Shown: one piece after another, positions 1 to 5,769 of the stretch
Layout: each line of letters begins with the position of its first letter
Position numbering within the stretch: position 1 is the first letter of the stretch
DNA from: Marisediminicola antarctica
Lineage (GTDB): Bacteria; Actinomycetota; Actinomycetes; Actinomycetales; Microbacteriaceae
Length of the DNA stretch: 64,000 bases
Assembly (NCBI RefSeq): GCF_009930795.1
Contig: NZ_CP017146.1
Location: 1,736,001 to 1,800,000, forward strand
Direction: 5' to 3'
Translations under genes and position numbers: made by a program
The notes under the pieces: generated by a model
Seen by the model: only the letters and a program-made list of their open reading frames with translations
Told to the model about the DNA's origin: nothing
The model's database searches: none

Positions 1-309
1 AGTAGGCAGCGGAAACGCGAGGATGATCACGGCACCGATCCCTAACAGAAGAGGCAACACGAAGCGCGCATCCACCAGCCACCGAGCGAGCTCGTCGGGC
101 CGCGGGAGCCGGAGCGCCGACGTTCCACCCACCATCAAACGCACCAGGACATCCGCGAGCAAAGCGACGCCCACCCCAACCGCAGTGAGAGACGCGACCG
201 GCCCCCACTGCAGTCGGTTTGTGCGGCCCCGAATCAGCCACCACGCCGCCCCGGCCAGCACACCGAGGATCATCGAGCGGAACACTAGCCAGACGAGCAA
301 GAAAGACAT
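1..309 (-). CDS. Membrane protein, C-terminus cut by window edge
   Basis: The frame is open from an ATG at 309 to the window edge, giving 103 codons without a stop. An AAAGGG ribosome site lies five bases before the ATG. The visible protein has three hydrophobic stretches, at about residues 3-26, 37-60 and 85-102, with a short charged loop between the second and third. It is therefore an integral membrane protein of unknown family. The gene lies directly below a pair of palindromes (332-376), so regulation by a dimeric repressor is likely, but no regulator gene is visible inside the window. I do not recognise the family. Confidence 0.6.
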   Translation of the reverse strand, partial: MSFLLVWLVFRSMILGVLAGAAWWLIRGRTNRLQWGPVASLTAVGVGVALLADVLVRLMVGGTSALRLPRPDELARWLVDARFVLPLLLGIGAVIILAFPLPT

Positions 310-331
310 TGCACCCTTTCATCGGTCAAGA

Positions 332-376
332 TGTACTACTTACGAAGTACATTACATGTATCACGGTACTAATACA
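332..376. promoter_or_regulatory. Paired palindromic operator candidates
   Basis: Two 20-bp sites with TGTA...TACA ends lie at 332-351 and 357-376, with centres 25 bp apart. The first is palindromic at 16 of 20 positions, with perfect outer TGTACT/AGTACA arms. The second keeps only the outer TGTAT/ATACA arms. They sit 23-67 bp upstream of the minus-strand membrane gene starting at 309. The geometry fits binding by one or two dimers of a GntR- or PadR-like repressor; the family is a guess. Confidence 0.45.
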
Positions 377-421
377 TCTTTGTGCCAGGGTTGATGGTTC
401 TGACGCCCGCAAGCCGGACGG

Positions 422-913
422 TTATCGCGACACTTTTATCTCTGCGAGGTAGTCGTCGCACTCCTCGTAGTCTTTGGCGACGCCGGCGAAGGCGGCGCTG
501 CTACTCGCGAATTGGAACACCTGCTTTCGATAGGACCGGCGAAGCGGGAGCACGAGGATGAGAAGTTCGGGGAGTTCGAGAAGGACGGACAAGTCGGAGT
601 CGATCAGCCGCGTGCCGGGTAGGCGAAGCTCGGCTAGTCCGGACAGGTCGCGAACCCAGTCCAGCGATCTGATCTTCACGTTCCTATCGGAGTCGATCGA
701 GCCGCCACATACGAGTCGCGTGAGCGAGGTGAGCTGGCCCAGTGAAGACAAACCGTCGAGCAGATAGGTCTGGTAGAGCTCGAGGCTCTGCAGCCCCGGA
801 AGTGATGTGAGCGGCTCAATCGATGCGACACGTGTCGCGGCACCAAGCGAAAGGCACTTCAACGAATTGAGTTTTCGAAGAACGTCGAGGTCTGAATATG
901 GGCCCCACTTCAA
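422..913 (-). CDS. Leucine-rich-repeat protein, probably 5'-truncated
   Basis: The 163-residue product shows about four leucine-rich repeats of roughly 22-26 residues, with the LxxLxL pattern in stretches such as LNSLKCLSLG, LPGLQSLELY, LTSLTRLVCG and LSGLAELRLP. The C-terminal 45 residues are not repeats. The only start near the 5' end is a TTG at 913, with no convincing ribosome site. The repeat pattern continues upstream of it (LSSLKL) until an in-frame stop near 951-953, so the original N-terminus is missing. An IS481-type relic begins within 50 bp of that point. It is probably a remnant of a larger LRR protein and may not be expressed. Confidence 0.5.
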   Translation of the reverse strand: MKWGPYSDLDVLRKLNSLKCLSLGAATRVASIEPLTSLPGLQSLELYQTYLLDGLSSLGQLTSLTRLVCGGSIDSDRNVKIRSLDWVRDLSGLAELRLPGTRLIDSDLSVLLELPELLILVLPLRRSYRKQVFQFASSSAAFAGVAKDYEECDDYLAEIKVSR

Positions 914-998
914 CTTCAGTGAGCTGAGTTGCGGTTGGCCTGACCCTACGTGTCAGGGTGAGTTGAGGCCAGTAGCTCAGAGCAAGTTCGCCGTTTGA

Positions 999-1085
999 CG
1001 TAGGGCCTGGCTGAACTACTAGAACACCGAACGCATCCACACCGGCATCGGCAGCCCGCCGATCAACCGAGTGTCACCCAAGTGA
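999..1085 (+). pseudogene. IS481-type transposase C-terminal relic
   Basis: In the plus frame ending at a TGA at 1083-1085 the translation reads WLNY, stop, NTERIHTGIGSPPINRV. This matches the typical C-terminal end of IS481-family DDE transposases, where WL..YN..R.H..(I/L)G..PPI.R(L/V) is the usual pattern. A TAG at 1020-1022 replaces what should be a tyrosine codon, and another stop lies at 996-998, so the gene is dead. Nothing recognisable of the transposase remains upstream; instead the LRR frame on the other strand starts there. Confidence 0.55.
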
Positions 1086-1092
1086 TGGCCGA

Positions 1093-1121
1093 GTACAATT
1101 GTAGGTCTCAGGACGGTAACA
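1093..1121. repeat. Candidate IS481 right terminal inverted repeat
   Basis: Immediately after the transposase relic is a sequence whose complement, read from 1121 leftwards, begins TGTTACCGTCCTGAGACC. A TGT start at the outer end and a position a few bases beyond the transposase stop are expected of an IS481-family end. No matching left end was found in the window, so the call rests on position and on the TGT terminus only. Confidence 0.3.
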
Positions 1122-1590
1122 GTTCTGCCTTAGCAGATCGGTGACGGTTCGACTGTCTCGGTGGTGACACTTTTTCCTCGATGTTTCGAGGATGAGTCGC
1201 CTTGTACCTGTTGATCCTAGTGTCCGTCTCGCGATCACCCTGTGGCCTGATGATGCTCCGTGGGGGTCGGTGACGGCCTTCTGTCTTGAGCAGAGATCGC
1301 CAGGAAGGGAGTGAATCTTGAGCCCGAGCCCGAGCTCGAGCTCTTGGTCGGACGGCGACTGAGTTGACCAGAGGCCATGATGCGGGCAACGATACCGGCC
1401 GACATCCGCGCGTCGATCTGCGCGGCGTACCGTTAGTTCGTTCCCACCCGAGGCCCTCTCTAAAAGCGCCCGGCCGCGCGAAGATGATTCTATGGTCTGT
1501 CACTTCCTCGTCGCAGGAGCCAGAACTGGGAGACCCCTAGTGGGGGGTGCTAGTCTCAGAGAGTAGATGTTCGATTGTAGGAGACCGACA
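1122..1590. other. No convincing gene in this stretch
   Basis: I see no reading frame here with a ribosome site and plausible codon use. The longest open frame (minus strand, 1108-1503) encodes an Arg/Pro-rich, non-conserved-looking product and overlaps the IS end. Small sequence repeats of the type GAGCCC/GAGCTC occur at about 1320-1342. The region looks like decayed mobile-element or island DNA. Confidence 0.4.
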
Positions 1591-1607
1591 TGTGGGGGCC
1601 CCCCACA
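1591..1607. repeat. G/C palindrome
   Basis: Arms TGTGGGGG (1591-1598) and CCCCCACA (1600-1607) form a perfect inverted repeat with a single central base. It lies just beyond the hairpin downstream of the secreted-peptide gene. It could be part of a terminator region or a mobile-element end. Confidence 0.3.
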
Positions 1608-1613
1608 ATGATT

Positions 1614-1637
1614 ATCGGTCAGTTGCACCTGACCGAT
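1614..1637 (-). terminator. Hairpin after secreted-peptide gene
   Basis: Perfect 9-bp arms ATCGGTCAG (1614-1622) and CTGACCGAT (1629-1637) enclose a six-base loop. The hairpin lies 25 bp beyond the stop codon of the minus-strand gene 1662-2033. There is no run of T after the stem, so it may act as an intrinsic terminator only weakly or as an mRNA 3' stabiliser. Confidence 0.5.
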
Positions 1638-1661
1638 GATTTACCGTGATGGTCGAACAGG

Positions 1662-2033
1662 TTATTCAGCGAAACGCTGGTAGTTCACGCAGGAGAGACT
1701 CCAGGACGTTATCGTTGCGGCGGATCCGGAGGCCCATTTTTGCCACCAGATTGTCGACACTCCGGTGTTGATGACGTTGTACCCCGTATTCAGTTGCCAG
1801 GGCCGTATGGTGTTTCCGGCGGCGGTCGATGAATTCCCGTATCCGACGATCACTCCGGGTCCGCTTGTGTAAAACGTCAGCTGGGCGATTGTCCCCGCAT
1901 TGCAGTAGGAACGTACGGGGGTCCAGAAGGGGGTGGCGTTCGCTGCTACCGGGGTAGCTCCCACGGCGAACGCGACCCCAATAGCAACCGCAGCGGCCGC
2001 CAGTTTCTTCTTAAATACGCACGTTTGAACCAT
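1662..2033 (-). CDS. Small secreted protein, unknown function
   Basis: The 123-residue product begins with a clear Sec signal peptide: a KKK-containing start, a hydrophobic stretch of Ala/Val at about residues 11-26, and a likely cleavage after ANA near residue 33. The mature part, about 90 residues, is rich in Ser, Thr, Gly and Trp and has two Cys (in SYCNAG and LSCVNY) that could pair. The ATG at 2033 is preceded by AAAGGAG, a strong ribosome site. The gene follows the lipoprotein gene at 2105-2692 on the same strand after 71 bp and may share its transcript. The family is not recognised; the composition suggests a small extracellular beta-rich protein. Confidence 0.6.
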   Translation of the reverse strand: MVQTCVFKKKLAAAAVAIGVAFAVGATPVAANATPFWTPVRSYCNAGTIAQLTFYTSGPGVIVGYGNSSTAAGNTIRPWQLNTGYNVINTGVSTIWWQKWASGSAATITSWSLSCVNYQRFAE

Positions 2034-2104
2034 TTTGCTCCTTTTTATGGGTGGTTCCTTCGGAGGGATTGAAACCTAAAAAGACCGCAGCGAACCAGTG
2101 GGAG

Positions 2105-2692
2105 CTAGGGTGTCGGGCCAGACACGATAACCGAAATAGTGAGAACGAACTGGCCATCGACTGCACCCAGGTTCTTGAGACTGCTCGAACTCCCCAGTTG
2201 GGTGATGCTGACCTGAGTGCGAACGGGCTCAGCGGAGGTGAAGTCTGTGTATGTCTCGACCACGTCGCCGTCGGAACTGCCCAGCGTTTCTGGAAACCCC
2301 TTAGCTGTAAGGTCGCTTCCGACTGTCGTTCTGATGCTTGCCAAAGTTGCTTCGTCAGTTGAGGTCCACACGAGCGTGCGCGAGTCATAAGTGACATCAC
2401 CTCTGGCGTCTTTGTTTTCGGACGTGCCGGTGAAGAAGCAGCTCGGGTCGGGAACTTCGGCGATCGGCCACGGCTCCATGAGAGTGGCATCATTAGATTC
2501 GATTTCCGAGTCGACGATGTACGCCGATCCGCCGATGATGTTGGCGACGAGACTCGCCGGGCAACCGTTGCTCTGTGGGGTGGCTGTGGCGGTTGGCGGG
2601 GGTGAGGTTGTTGTTCCTCCGTCGGCAGTGCAGCCGGCCAACAGCAGAGCGGTACTCACGGCGACTGTGGTTGCTATGGTTGATAGCTTCAT
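2105..2692 (-). CDS. Putative lipoprotein, unknown function
   Basis: The 195-residue product starts at an ATG at 2692 preceded by GGGAGAGG; longer upstream starts in the frame lack a ribosome site and would bury the signal peptide. The N-terminus has a lipoprotein signal with lipobox LLAGC (Cys about residue 21), then a Thr/Pro/Ser-rich linker to about residue 40. The soluble domain contains two more Cys (NGCPAS and PSCFFTG) and resembles small actinobacterial cell-wall-associated lipoproteins in layout. Function is unknown. It is predicted to be anchored on the outer face of the membrane. Confidence 0.7.
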   Translation of the reverse strand: MKLSTIATTVAVSTALLLAGCTADGGTTTSPPPTATATPQSNGCPASLVANIIGGSAYIVDSEIESNDATLMEPWPIAEVPDPSCFFTGTSENKDARGDVTYDSRTLVWTSTDEATLASIRTTVGSDLTAKGFPETLGSSDGDVVETYTDFTSAEPVRTQVSITQLGSSSSLKNLGAVDGQFVLTISVIVSGPTP

Positions 2693-2976
2693 TTCTACCT
2701 CTCCCGTAGTACGCGTAACTCTAGCGGGGGGTGGAACGCAATTACCGAGGTTTCGACAGTGCCTCAGTTTCTTTGAGCGCGTGGGTGTGGTTGGTGCCTC
2801 ACATATTTTGAGCGCGATGCTTTCCGATATGGAAGGCAAGATTCCGATGGCCGCGAGAAGGCATGTCACTAATAAGCTCCGCTCTGCCTACCGTGGCGAG
2901 TAGCGCTTGATGGTAGCGGAATTTGTCAAGGTGGATGAGGCCAGCGTGAGTTTAGGCGGCTAGTTTCGACTCTTCT
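2693..2976. other. Intergenic stretch without a supported gene
   Basis: This stretch should contain the promoter of the lipoprotein gene; a TAGAGT hexamer on the minus strand about 30 bases before its ATG could be the -10. An open plus-strand frame ending at 2903 is the complement of the lipoprotein gene for most of its length and is not supported as a gene. Confidence 0.4.
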
Positions 2977-3135
2977 TCATGAGCGGCGGGTTTGTTGATC
3001 CAGGCCGCGTCGGGGGTGGCGAGGATCTTGGGGTCGGCGTCGCAGTTGATCTCGAGAGTTAGGGTGAACGTCGGCTGCAGGGCGGTAAGCACGCGCTCGT
3101 AGTTCGCGCAGTTCATCGTCCTCAGCCGCCCCCAT
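2977..3135 (-). pseudogene. Short decayed reading frame
   Basis: An ATG at 3135, preceded by GAGAGGG at a good distance, opens a frame whose first 23 residues (ending ELRELRARAYRPAADV) look like a genuine acidic/Arg-rich N-terminus. After that the composition turns into Arg/Pro/Gln-rich out-of-frame-like sequence and stops. A second minus frame ending at 2952 (tail AAHEEESKLAA) runs through the same DNA and may be the displaced continuation after a frameshift. I therefore read it as a frameshifted remnant; the family is not identified. Confidence 0.3.
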
Positions 3136-3376
3136 ACGGGAGACCCTCTCACTAAAGCGGACGACCGGTGAATCACCGCGCCGAACTCCGACGACCGCCC
3201 GTATGCGGGACGCTAAATGGTCATCCGCGCGCAGTGCAAGGGATGCGAACGTCCGCCTTGTGCGTCGTTTGCGTATCCCCCGCCCGATAGGGATTCTCAC
3301 GTAGGTGCCTGAACTGCGACAAAGAGTAGTGCGGCGAAAGCGACAGGCAGGGACTCGAAAGAGGTTCGGCTGCCAC

Positions 3377-3425
3377 GTTTGTCCGAACTAAGTGGCAACA
3401 GTCCGAACTGGCTTGTCACGCGACA
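3377..3425. repeat. Insertion-sequence end, copy A (outer end at 3425)
   Basis: This block contains two direct copies of GTCCGAACT (starting at 3381 and 3401) followed by a TGTCACGCGACA terminus that ends in CA. It is nearly identical to 3899-3944 (about 42 of 47 positions). Multiple short direct repeats inside a terminus ending in TG/CA are typical of IS21-type elements. No transposase genes (istA/istB) are visible nearby, so this end is an orphan. Confidence 0.45.
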
Positions 3426-3442
3426 AATGTTGTCGCGTGACA
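3414..3442. repeat. Head-to-head junction of two IS ends
   Basis: Arms TGTCACGCGACAA (3414-3426) and TTGTCGCGTGACA (3430-3442) are perfectly complementary, separated by three bases. Taking TG/CA as termini, two ends face each other with five bases between them (3426-3430). Such abutted ends resemble the active junction of tandem IS21-type dimers, or two independent insertions side by side. It will also form a strong hairpin. Confidence 0.5.
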
Positions 3443-3611
3443 CGGTATTTCGGACAAACGACCAACCCCGGACGTCCGGAATTCCGCTGGAGTGGCCGCT
3501 CTCGTCTGGCTGAGTTTCGCCACGATACTTCGGACAAGCGCGCAGTCGAGGAGCCGCCACGAAGTAACAGCTTGGCTAAAGCGTCGCTTCGATTGCCTCT
3601 AGAGGTCCGGC

Positions 3612-3761
3612 TCAGTCACGAACAGCCGGCTCAGCTTCTGACTTTCGATGCCGAAATTTGCGAATGGTAAGGGGAGCGGAAATGAGCAGGGCAACCAGCA
3701 ACAGCAGCGTCAAGGTTTGGACAGTCACCGAGAAGTGCCACCAAAACAATGAATCCGACAT
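3612..3761 (-). CDS. 49-residue single-span membrane protein
   Basis: The ATG at 3761 is preceded by AGGAAGG at an ideal distance. The 49-codon product starts MSDSLFWWHFS, has one hydrophobic span of about 18 residues (TLTLLLLVALLISAPLT), then a basic segment (IRKFRHRK) and a charged tail ending VRD. The topology is N-terminus out, C-terminus in by the positive-inside rule. The ribosome site, clean hydrophobic span and ordinary codon use support a real gene. It lies wholly inside the IS-like element 3431-3944. The function is unknown; type I toxin or small regulatory membrane peptide are possibilities only. Confidence 0.55.
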   Translation of the reverse strand: MSDSLFWWHFSVTVQTLTLLLLVALLISAPLTIRKFRHRKSEAEPAVRD

Positions 3762-3898
3762 GTTCGACTACCTTCCTCGTTCGACGATGCCTCACTCTAT
3801 TCGCTTGGGCTCTTCGTCTACTAGACATGCGGCGAAGCGCGGGACGCTGTCGGTGGGAGCGACAATGCCTGAGGTGCTCGCGATCGCGCACTGAACCT

Positions 3899-3944
3899 GT
3901 GTCCGAACTACGTGGCAAAAGTCCGAACTGGCCTGTCACGGGAC
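3899..3944. repeat. Insertion-sequence end, copy B, next to tRNA
   Basis: This is the near copy of 3381-3425: two GTCCGAACT repeats 20 bp apart followed by TGTCACGGGACA. It differs from copy A at about five positions. It forms the right boundary of the 514-bp element and ends four bases from the mature 3' end of tRNA-Arg. Confidence 0.5.
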
Positions 3945-3947
3945 AAG

Positions 3948-4019
3948 TGCCCCCAGGCAGATTCGAACTGCCGCCCCTGCCTCCGGAGGGCAGTGCTCTA
4001 TCCCCTGAGCTATGGGGGC
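3948..4019 (-). tRNA. tRNA-Arg (anticodon CCG)
   Basis: The 72-base gene folds into a complete cloverleaf. The acceptor arms are GCCCCCA and TGGGGGC with discriminator A, the D-arm is GCTC/GAGC, and the anticodon stem CTGCC/GGCAG holds the loop CTCCGGA. The T-arm GGCAG/CTGCC has loop TTCGAAT. The loop gives anticodon CCG, reading CGG arginine codons. The CCA tail is not encoded. Its 3' end faces the accessory region to the left, the usual polarity for tRNA-associated insertions. Confidence 0.93.
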
Positions 4020-4082
4020 CAGGGTGTGCTCAAGGTTATCAGGGCGCGGCACGTGCTCCCGACCCGCACAGGCGAGTCTGCC

Positions 4083-4088
4083 TAGGCT
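4083..4088 (+). promoter_or_regulatory. -10 box (TAGGCT) of pdxH-like gene
   Basis: TAGGCT ends six bases before the ATG at 4095, with no ribosome site between. Transcription would start at or next to the ATG, giving a leaderless mRNA. No clear -35 box was seen. Confidence 0.5.
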
Positions 4089-4094
4089 GGGACC

Positions 4095-4751
4095 ATGAGC
4101 GACATCTCCTACCGCGACCTGCTCCGCAGCATCCGCCCGCCGAAGACCGAACTGCCCAGCTTTGACACGGCTGCCGCGCCCGACGACCCCATCGCCCTCT
4201 TTCTCGTGTGGACCGCCTCGGCGGTGGATGCTGAAGTGTCGCAGCTCAACGCCATGACGCTGTCGACCGCGACGCGAGGCGGGGACCCGTCAGCCCGCAC
4301 CCTTCTATTGAAGGACGTCACCGACGCAGGTTTCTGGTTCGCGAGCCTCGCGTCGGCGCCGAAGGGGGAGGAGCTGGCGCAGAACCCGCGCGCCGCGCTC
4401 ACTCTCTATTGGCGAGAGCAAGGGCGGCAGGTGCGCGTGTCCGGCGCGGTGAAGCCGGGGCCCCGTACTGTGAGCGAGCAGGACTTTCTCGCGCGGCATC
4501 CGCTGGCCAGGGCGCAGGCCATCGCGGGGGAGCAGAGCACCACTCTGCCAGGCGCGGAGGAGGTCGCGGGGCTCGTTGCATCCGCGAGCGAGCTGATCGA
4601 GGTCGACCCGCTCTTCGTCCCCGCCGACTGGACCGCCTACGTGCTCGAGCCGATCTCGGTCGAGTTCTGGCAGGCATCCGGGCACGACCAGATCCGGCTG
4701 CGCTACACCCGCTCGCCCGGCGGCTGGACGCACCAGCTCCTCTGGCCATGA
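4095..4751 (+). CDS. pdxH: Pyridoxamine 5'-phosphate oxidase
   Basis: The 218-residue product has the length and order of PdxH: an N-terminal segment, the FMN-binding split-barrel with RTLLLKDV (about residues 68-75) and the following SAPKGEELAQNPRAALT region, and the C-terminal dimerisation part ending RLRYTR...WTHQLLWP, where R and the near-terminal aromatic residues bind the cofactor. The enzyme oxidises pyridoxamine or pyridoxine 5'-phosphate to pyridoxal 5'-phosphate with FMN and oxygen in the cytoplasm. The gene stands alone between tRNA-Arg and a transglutaminase-like gene. The tail is more divergent than in E. coli PdxH, so a related FMN oxidase is the main alternative. Confidence 0.85.
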   Translation: MSDISYRDLLRSIRPPKTELPSFDTAAAPDDPIALFLVWTASAVDAEVSQLNAMTLSTATRGGDPSARTLLLKDVTDAGFWFASLASAPKGEELAQNPRAALTLYWREQGRQVRVSGAVKPGPRTVSEQDFLARHPLARAQAIAGEQSTTLPGAEEVAGLVASASELIEVDPLFVPADWTAYVLEPISVEFWQASGHDQIRLRYTRSPGGWTHQLLWP

Positions 4752-4781
4752 CCCGCCGAGCCAGGGTGACAGGATTGTCGC

Positions 4782-5576
4782 ATGCGTCGTAACGTCTCCG
4801 CCCACCTCGAACTCGACATCTCGGGCCATACCAACATGGTGCTGAGCATTGCTGCAGCCCAGAGCAACCTACTGAATGCCGAGACGCTTGAGATCACTCT
4901 CGACGGCCGCCCCATCACGCCACAGGAGATCTCGGATCGCCACGGTACCCGCCTGCACCAGTTTCTCGGCGACAAGGGACGCATGACGATTGACTATCGC
5001 GCCGAGGTTGCTGGCACTGCGCCCCCTCTCGAGGTGAGCGAGCTCGACCCGATCGTGTACCTGCGGCCGAGCCGGTATTGCGAATCGGACACCCTCACGC
5101 CTACGGCGCGCTCCGAGTTCGCCGGACTCACCGGCCACGAGCTGCTCGCTGCTGTCGGCTCGTGGGTCGGCAGCAAGCTGCGATATGTTCCCGGATCGAG
5201 CATGCCGACGGATGGCGCGGAGCAGACGCTCCTGGCACGCCGTGGCGTCTGCCGCGACTACGCCCACCTGGTGATCGCGTTGCTGCGCGCGCTCGACATT
5301 CCCGCGCGCATGGTCGCCGTGTATGCGCCGGGGCTCGACCCGATGGACTTCCACGCGGTGGCAGAGGCGTGGGTGGATGGCGTGTGGCAGGTGGTGGATG
5401 CGACGGCCTTGGCCCCGCGGCAGAGCCTCGTGCGTATTTCGACTGGTCGCGACGCCGCGGATACCGCGTTTCTCACGAACCACTGGGCGGATTTGATTCT
5501 GCGCGAGCTCTCCGTTTTCGCGGTCGTGGATGAGCTACCGCGGGATGATGTTCGGGAGCTGGTGGTGTTGGCGTAG
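4782..5576 (+). CDS. Transglutaminase-like cysteine protease-fold protein
   Basis: The 264-residue product has an N-terminal beta-rich domain (about residues 1-90) and a transglutaminase core. The catalytic triad is intact: Cys157 in RGVCRDYAHL, His191 in DFHAVAEAW and Asp206 in VVDATAL. There is no signal peptide, so it is probably cytoplasmic and acts as an amidase or peptidase of the bacterial transglutaminase-like family; the substrate is unknown. It starts 30 bp after pdxH on the same strand and could be co-transcribed. It contrasts with the TgpA-like protein at 52640-54940, where the same motifs are degenerate. Confidence 0.85.
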   Translation: MRRNVSAHLELDISGHTNMVLSIAAAQSNLLNAETLEITLDGRPITPQEISDRHGTRLHQFLGDKGRMTIDYRAEVAGTAPPLEVSELDPIVYLRPSRYCESDTLTPTARSEFAGLTGHELLAAVGSWVGSKLRYVPGSSMPTDGAEQTLLARRGVCRDYAHLVIALLRALDIPARMVAVYAPGLDPMDFHAVAEAWVDGVWQVVDATALAPRQSLVRISTGRDAADTAFLTNHWADLILRELSVFAVVDELPRDDVRELVVLA

Positions 5577-5628
5577 GTTCGCGCCCGCACTGACTGCTTC
5601 TGTACGGGGTCTTCTTTCCAGCAGCGTG

Positions 5629-5697
5629 TTCTCCTGCACGGGGTCTCTTCTCCTGCACGGGGTCTTCTCCTGCGCAGCCTCTTCTCCTGCGCAGGCC
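5629..5697. repeat. Four imperfect 16-19-bp tandem repeats
   Basis: Units begin TTCTCCTGC at 5629, 5648, 5665 and 5682; the first two continue ACGGGGTC and the last two GCAG. They lie between the transglutaminase-like gene and the DUF222 gene, overlapping no supported coding region. They can form alternative stems through CTGCGCAG palindromes. Confidence 0.6.
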
Positions 5698-5769
5698 TTG
5701 TGGAGAAATTCTTATCCCCATCAGGCATTTCCTCTTTCGAAAGTGTGTTCGAAGTGGGAGAATTGTGGC

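Larger units (their letters stand above)
3431..3944. mobile_element. Small non-autonomous IS-like element
   Basis: The left end starts TGTCGCGTGACA at 3431 and contains inverted GTCCGAA-type motifs (TTCGGACAAACG at about 3450, TTCGGACAAGCG at about 3530). The right end is the 3899-3944 block with two direct GTCCGAACT copies and a terminus TGTCACGGGACA. The 514-bp unit contains no transposase, but does contain a 49-residue membrane-protein gene (3612-3761). Its right end stops four bases from the 3' end of the tRNA-Arg gene. The IS21-like assignment is by end structure only. Confidence 0.4.

Noticed and set aside
1108-1503. 131-codon minus-strand frame
   Set aside because: It has no ribosome site, an Arg/Pro-rich non-globular translation, and overlaps the candidate IS481 end.
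3948-4019. tRNA 3' end as an att site of an integrative element
   Set aside because: No second copy of the tRNA 3' end and no integrase gene were found in the window, so only an insertion next to the tRNA is claimed.
5530-5769. Extending the DUF222 protein upstream of 5770
   Set aside because: The extension would overlap the transglutaminase-like gene and translate the tandem repeats; the family N-terminus fits the ATG at 5770.
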